Shown one piece after another: positions 60,534 through 64,000 of a stretch of DNA of 64,000 nucleotides. The notes under the pieces are model-generated. The model made no database searches, was not told the DNA's origin, and saw nothing but the letters and a program-made list of their open reading frames with translations. Source of the DNA: Glycomyces sp. L485 (lineage in GTDB: Bacteria; Actinomycetota; Actinomycetes; Mycobacteriales; Micromonosporaceae). A program made the position numbers and the translations under genes. The DNA is taken from assembly GCF_022548875.1 (NCBI RefSeq), contig NZ_JAKZEW010000015.1, positions 631 to 64,630 on the forward strand, in the 5' to 3' direction. Positions within the stretch are counted from its first letter, which is position 1. Each line of letters starts with the position of its first letter.

Positions 60534-62126
60534 GTGAAGCTCAAAGGGACGCGGCCGTCTGTCGCGCGGCAGGTGCTCGCGCTGCAGGCGGCCGTGGTCG
60601 TCGTCCTCCTCCTGGCCGGTGCCACCCTCGTCTACCTGGAGGCCAGGCGCGGCGCCGAGACCAAGGCGACCGCCGAGGTCACCGGCCTGGCCGTCTCCCT
60701 GGCCGCCCTGCCCGAAGTGCGCGAAGCCATCGGCGCCGACGATCCGGGCCCGAAACTTCGCGGCGTCGCCGACGCCGTCGGCGACGCCGCCGGAGTCGAC
60801 TTCATCGTCTTCATGGACACCGACCGCACCCGCTACACCCACCCCAACCCCGAGCAGGTCGGCAAGTCCTACATCGGCACCGTCGCCCCGGCCCTGGAAG
60901 GCCGGGTCCACACCGAGGAGTACACCGGCACACTCGGGCCCTCGGTCCGCGCGATCGCCCCGATCCGGGACGCGAACGGCGAGGTGGCCGCCCTCGTCTC
61001 CGTCGGCATCCTGCAGCAGAACATCGGCGGCGAGCTCCGCCGCCGACTCCCCCAGCTCCTCGGCTTGGCCACGCTCATGCTCCTCGTCTCCGCCGCCGGC
61101 ACCTGGGCGATCAACCGGCGCCTCCACCGCCAGACTCTCGGCCTCGGCCCCGCCGAGATCACCCGCATGTACCAACTCCACGACGCGATCCTCCACTCGG
61201 TGCGCTCGGGACTTGTCGTCGTCGACGACGGCCGGGTCGTCCTAGCCAACGACGAGGCGCTGCGGCTCCTCGACCTGCCCGAGGACTACGAGGGCCGAGC
61301 CGTCGAAGAGCTCGGTCTGACCGGATCGGTGGCCGACCTGCTCGCCACCGGCAGGCCCGCCGAGGACGAACTGCACGTCCACCGCGAGCTGGTGCTGGTG
61401 GTGAACCAGCGCCCGGCCCTCAAAGGCGGCCGCACCCTCGGCACCCTCGCCACCTTCCGCGACCGCACCGAACTCCAGGCGCTCACCGGCGAGCTCGATT
61501 CGGTGCGCGGCTTCGCCGAGGCGCTCCGGGCCCAGGCCCACGAGTCGTCGAACCGGCTGCACTCCATGGTCACCATGATCGAGCTGGGGCACGCCGAGAG
61601 GGCGGTCGAGTTCGCCACGACCGAGCTCGCGACGGCGCAGCAGCTCGTCGACGGGATCGTCTCGCGCGTGAGCGAGCCGGCGCTGGCGGCGCTGCTGCTC
61701 GGGAAGGCCTACCAGGCGGGCGAGAAAGGCATCGAGTTCACGGTGGAGGGCGGCACCGCCGACGGCGGCGGCATCGAACCGCGGGACCTCATCACCTTGG
61801 CGGGCAATCTCATCGACAATGCCTTGGACGCCGCGGCGGCTGGCGGCGCGCCGCGGCGGGTGACGGTGTCGATCGACCAGGACGCCTCGGGCCTGACGCT
61901 GCGGGTCGGCGACTCGGGACCGGGTCCGGCCACCGACCGGCCCGAGGAGATGTTCGAGCGCGGCTGGTCGACGAAGGCCGACGACCGCCCGCACGGCCGC
62001 GGCCTGGGCCTGGCACTGGTGCGGCAGGTCATCGACCGCTACGGCGGTACCGTCGCCGTCGACACCGAACCGGGCACGGTCTTCACCGTCCGGCTGCCCC
62101 GGCCCGAAGGGACACCCGAGCCATGA
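60534..62126 (+). CDS. CitA/DcuS-type sensor histidine kinase
   Basis: Protein of 530 residues. TM1 (about 17-36), periplasmic sCACHE/PAS domain (38-168, including FIVFMDTDRTRYTHPNPEQVGKS-like ligand fold), TM2 (about 174-194), cytoplasmic PAS (about 210-310). The phosphoacceptor is H336 in RAQAHESSNRLH, the CitA-type H-box. The HATPase domain has NLIDNALDA, GDSGPGP and GRGLGLALV. Start GTG 60534, 41 bp after the carrier gene. Most likely senses the carboxylate carried by the transporter. Confidence 0.94.
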   Translation: MKLKGTRPSVARQVLALQAAVVVVLLLAGATLVYLEARRGAETKATAEVTGLAVSLAALPEVREAIGADDPGPKLRGVADAVGDAAGVDFIVFMDTDRTRYTHPNPEQVGKSYIGTVAPALEGRVHTEEYTGTLGPSVRAIAPIRDANGEVAALVSVGILQQNIGGELRRRLPQLLGLATLMLLVSAAGTWAINRRLHRQTLGLGPAEITRMYQLHDAILHSVRSGLVVVDDGRVVLANDEALRLLDLPEDYEGRAVEELGLTGSVADLLATGRPAEDELHVHRELVLVVNQRPALKGGRTLGTLATFRDRTELQALTGELDSVRGFAEALRAQAHESSNRLHSMVTMIELGHAERAVEFATTELATAQQLVDGIVSRVSEPALAALLLGKAYQAGEKGIEFTVEGGTADGGGIEPRDLITLAGNLIDNALDAAAAGGAPRRVTVSIDQDASGLTLRVGDSGPGPATDRPEEMFERGWSTKADDRPHGRGLGLALVRQVIDRYGGTVAVDTEPGTVFTVRLPRPEGTPEP

Positions 62127-62794
62127 TCGAGACCCTCGTCGTCGAGGACGACCCGCAGCTGGCCGCCGCCCACGTCCAGTACACGGACCGGGTGCCGGGC
62201 TTCCGCGCCGCCGGCATGGTCCATTCAGGCCGCGAAGCGCTGGATTTCCTGCACCGGCGCGGCGCGGACCTGGTGCTGCTCGACTTCTACCTGCCCGACA
62301 TGTCCGGTCTCGACGTTTGCCGGGGACTGCGGGCGGCGGGCGTCGAGGTGGACATCATCGCCGTCACGTCGGCGGCCGACACGCAGACGGTGCGCGCCGC
62401 CGTCGCGCACGGTGTGGTCCTCTACCTCATCAAGCCGTTCACCTTCGCGGCGTTCAGGGAGAAGCTGGAGCGCTACGCGGAGTTCAGCAACCGCCTGGCC
62501 GAAGGCGGGAAGGACACGGCGCAGCACGACGTGGACCTGGCGTTCTCGGCGCTGCGGACCAGCACCGGCGGCCCGCTGCCGAAGGGGCTCAGCGGCGAGA
62601 CGCTCACGGCCGTCGTGGACGCGCTCAAGGCGTCGAGCGAGCCGCGATCGGCCAGCGAGATCGCCCAGGAGGTCGGGATCGCGCGGGTCACCGCGCGCCG
62701 CTACCTGGAGCTGCTGGCCGACCGCGGCGTGGTCGCGCGGCAGCCGCGCTACGGGGGAGCCGGACGCCCCGAGCACTGCTACCGGCTGGATTAG
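62123..62794 (+). CDS. CitB/DcuR-type response regulator
   Basis: Protein of 223 residues. Receiver domain with acidic pocket E8-D9-D10, phosphoacceptor D54 (LLDFYLPD), T82 and K104. The C-terminal helix-turn-helix (ASEIAQEVGIARVTARRYLELL) is as in CitB/DcuR. Overlaps the kinase gene by four bases (ATGA). Probably activates the upstream carrier gene. Its TAG overlaps the stop of the convergent sulfotransferase gene (TTAG). Confidence 0.94.
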   Translation: MIETLVVEDDPQLAAAHVQYTDRVPGFRAAGMVHSGREALDFLHRRGADLVLLDFYLPDMSGLDVCRGLRAAGVEVDIIAVTSAADTQTVRAAVAHGVVLYLIKPFTFAAFREKLERYAEFSNRLAEGGKDTAQHDVDLAFSALRTSTGGPLPKGLSGETLTAVVDALKASSEPRSASEIAQEVGIARVTARRYLELLADRGVVARQPRYGGAGRPEHCYRLD

Positions 62795-63690
62795 AACGGC
62801 CCTCCGTGGAGCCACAGGGCGATCTCGGGGGTGGTGAGCTCGGCGATGCGGGCGCGGTAGCGCTCCAGGTCGTCGTGGTCGAGCAGGTCCCTCCACTGGC
62901 CGCTCGATCCCTTGTGGAAGAAATCGGCCCTGTCCTTCCAGATGGTGCTTTCCGGGGCGAGAGTCTCGGCCCTGCCGCGCACCTCGTCGAAGGTGGCGGC
63001 ACGGACGAGCTGCGGCCAGACGTCCTCGTCGATCGCGATGCCGAGGACGTCCGCGAGCCGGCGCATCTGTCCGTCGAGGTCGGACTTGAGCTCGTCGTAG
63101 TGCATGAGAACGACGTTGGCCTCGCCGCGGCGCTCCCAGAGGCGCTCGATGTGGGTGATCATGCCCTTGAGCCCGATGATGACGTCGTCGGAGTCGACCC
63201 AGTTCCAGAAGCGCTCGTGGAGGGTCGGGGCCGGCGGCGGCTCCGAGCCGAGGTCGGCCCGCTCGGTTCCGATCGCCTCTTCGCGGATCCTCATGACGAC
63301 CTCCATGTCCATGTTGGCCATGTGGTTGTCCATGGAGATGCCGACGTCACGTGGGTCGCGGCCGATGCCGACGTAGGTGACCCTCTCGTCCCAGGGCAGG
63401 CCGTCGAGCGGGGTGTGGGACTTCATGAAGCGGCGGTGCTCCTGCGCCTCCAGGGCGGCGACGAGGTCGTCGTGGCGGCGGAAGAAGGCGTCTACCCACA
63501 GCGAGAGTTCGTCGAGCGGCTTCGGCAGCTCGGGCCGCCCGAACACCAGCAGGCCGCAGATGATCTGCGTCCAGGTGGTGCCGCATTTGGCGGGAGTGGT
63601 GACGATGATGTCGCCGTCGCGGAGCTCGACGCCGTCCCATCGGGCGTTGTCCATGAGCAGGCTCTGATAGTGCGTGGCGGGTGCGGCCAC
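62791..63690 (-). CDS. PAPS-dependent sulfotransferase
   Basis: Protein of 299 residues. The 5'-phosphosulfate loop TPAKCGTTWTQ lies near residues 32-42, and the 3'-phosphate-binding segment GRDPRDVGIS follows. The C-terminal FFHKGSSGQWRD matches the conserved GxxGxW region of sulfotransferases. Transfers sulfate from PAPS to an unknown hydroxyl or amine. GTG 63690 has AGGAGG six bases upstream. No sulfation partners are nearby. Confidence 0.92.
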   Translation of the reverse strand: MAAPATHYQSLLMDNARWDGVELRDGDIIVTTPAKCGTTWTQIICGLLVFGRPELPKPLDELSLWVDAFFRRHDDLVAALEAQEHRRFMKSHTPLDGLPWDERVTYVGIGRDPRDVGISMDNHMANMDMEVVMRIREEAIGTERADLGSEPPPAPTLHERFWNWVDSDDVIIGLKGMITHIERLWERRGEANVVLMHYDELKSDLDGQMRRLADVLGIAIDEDVWPQLVRAATFDEVRGRAETLAPESTIWKDRADFFHKGSSGQWRDLLDHDDLERYRARIAELTTPEIALWLHGGPF

Positions 63691-63739
63691 TGTGTTCCTC
63701 CTTGCGCGAGAGGACGGGTGAAGTTCCTGAATTGCGTGG

Positions 63740-64000
63740 ATTGACCGTTGTCGACCAGACTACAAGCAGCTCAGTGCCGACCAGCTGTCCCGCACCACCG
63801 ACTTCGGCTCGATCGACCCGCTGCCGAACATCGCCGAAGCGTGCTCAACGCGAGCCACAAGGGACTGTACAAGGACATGAACTCAGAACTCATCGACGAG
63901 ACCTACGACCTGCTGGGCCGGAGCCGATTCGAGCACGGGCGAGATCGCGACGCGGCTGCTCGCCGACTGCACCGTCGACAAGGCGCGGCCGGTGGCGAGA
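63740..64000 (+). pseudogene. degenerate coding sequence at the window edge
   Basis: Protein-like text switches frame at least twice: DYKQLSADQLSRTTDFGSID...NIAEA in one frame, VLNASHKGLYKDMNSELIDETYDLLG in the next, and SSTGEIATRLLADCTVDKARPVAR in a third. No frame is open throughout and no start is seen. It looks like a broken gene that may continue past the window. I do not recognise the family. Confidence 0.45.

Noticed and set aside
1-64000. CRISPR arrays, rRNA genes, insertion-sequence transposases
   Set aside because: Looked for and not found; no regularly spaced repeats, no 16S/23S/5S segments and no transposase motifs.

Overview
The window is high-GC actinobacterial DNA. Evidence: the gene order rpsO-pnp-M16 peptidase-dapB-(thyX)-dapA-rnj, a mycothiol-dependent enzyme family, a SARP regulator, several apparently leaderless promoters, and many GTG/TTG starts and ATGA/GTGA overlaps. 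Secreted plant-polymer enzymes (GH1, GH3, CBM2-pectate lyase) suggest a soil or plant-associated actinomycete. A Glycomycetales-type host is my best guess, but that is inference.

Layout. 1-593: C-rich flank with a direct repeat, no convincing gene, and a terminator. 594-13008: minus-strand housekeeping genes ribF, rpsO, pnp, M16 protease, dapB, thyX, dapA and RNase J. They cover riboflavin cofactors, RNA turnover, lysine/peptidoglycan precursors and dTMP. Inside this block sit an RHH regulator with a DUF4097 protein, a DUF2752 protein and an LppM-like lipoprotein. 13117-20374: a small membrane protein, a secreted PLD-like protein, a CUT1 sugar ABC importer divergent from a GH1 beta-glucosidase (cellobiose-type utilisation), and a ThiE/TenI-like protein. 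20501-31221: assorted metabolic and regulatory genes (mycothiol enzyme, YibE/F, LysR with an aminotransferase, DUF1707, PCD, carbonic anhydrase, HxlR, DUF1445 and a 1,011-residue SARP). 31337-37287: tRNA-Met and a branched-chain amino-acid ABC importer. Its LivH permease carries an unusual N-terminal extracytoplasmic domain, and its binding protein gene is convergent with the rest. 37718-45851: PfkB kinase, membrane protein, GNAT, glutaminyl cyclase, RlmA-like methyltransferase with TetR, GH3 with PA14, and a YtxH-like protein.

46193-54851: an integrated element of about 8.6 kb inserted in the 3' end of tRNA-Asn, bounded by 37-bp direct repeats. It carries a tyrosine integrase, XRE regulator, excisionase, RepA-like AAA ATPase, zinc-finger protein, SpdB-like DUF2637 membrane protein, XRE-TPR regulator and several small unknowns. 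No TraB/FtsK translocase is visible. Its most striking feature is a symmetric array of CATAGAT repeats (3 + 3 copies around one axis) inside the 3' end of the RepA-like gene. A long inverted repeat with an internal hairpin (51971-52054) and a 460-bp non-coding stretch with three stem-loops are further origin or transfer-site candidates. The tRNA-Asn terminator now lies beyond the far attachment site. I regard this element as the best candidate for something undescribed.

54852-64000: CBM2-pectate lyase, fumarase, a frameshifted DUF885 remnant, a DASS (SLC13) dicarboxylate/citrate carrier with a CitA/CitB-type two-component system (fumarase and carrier fit C4-acid metabolism), a sulfotransferase, and degenerate coding sequence at the window edge.

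Two genes (YibE/F and PfkB) lack a stop codon at their expected ends and stay open far into the antisense of the neighbouring gene. Both look like single-base frame changes near the 3' end.
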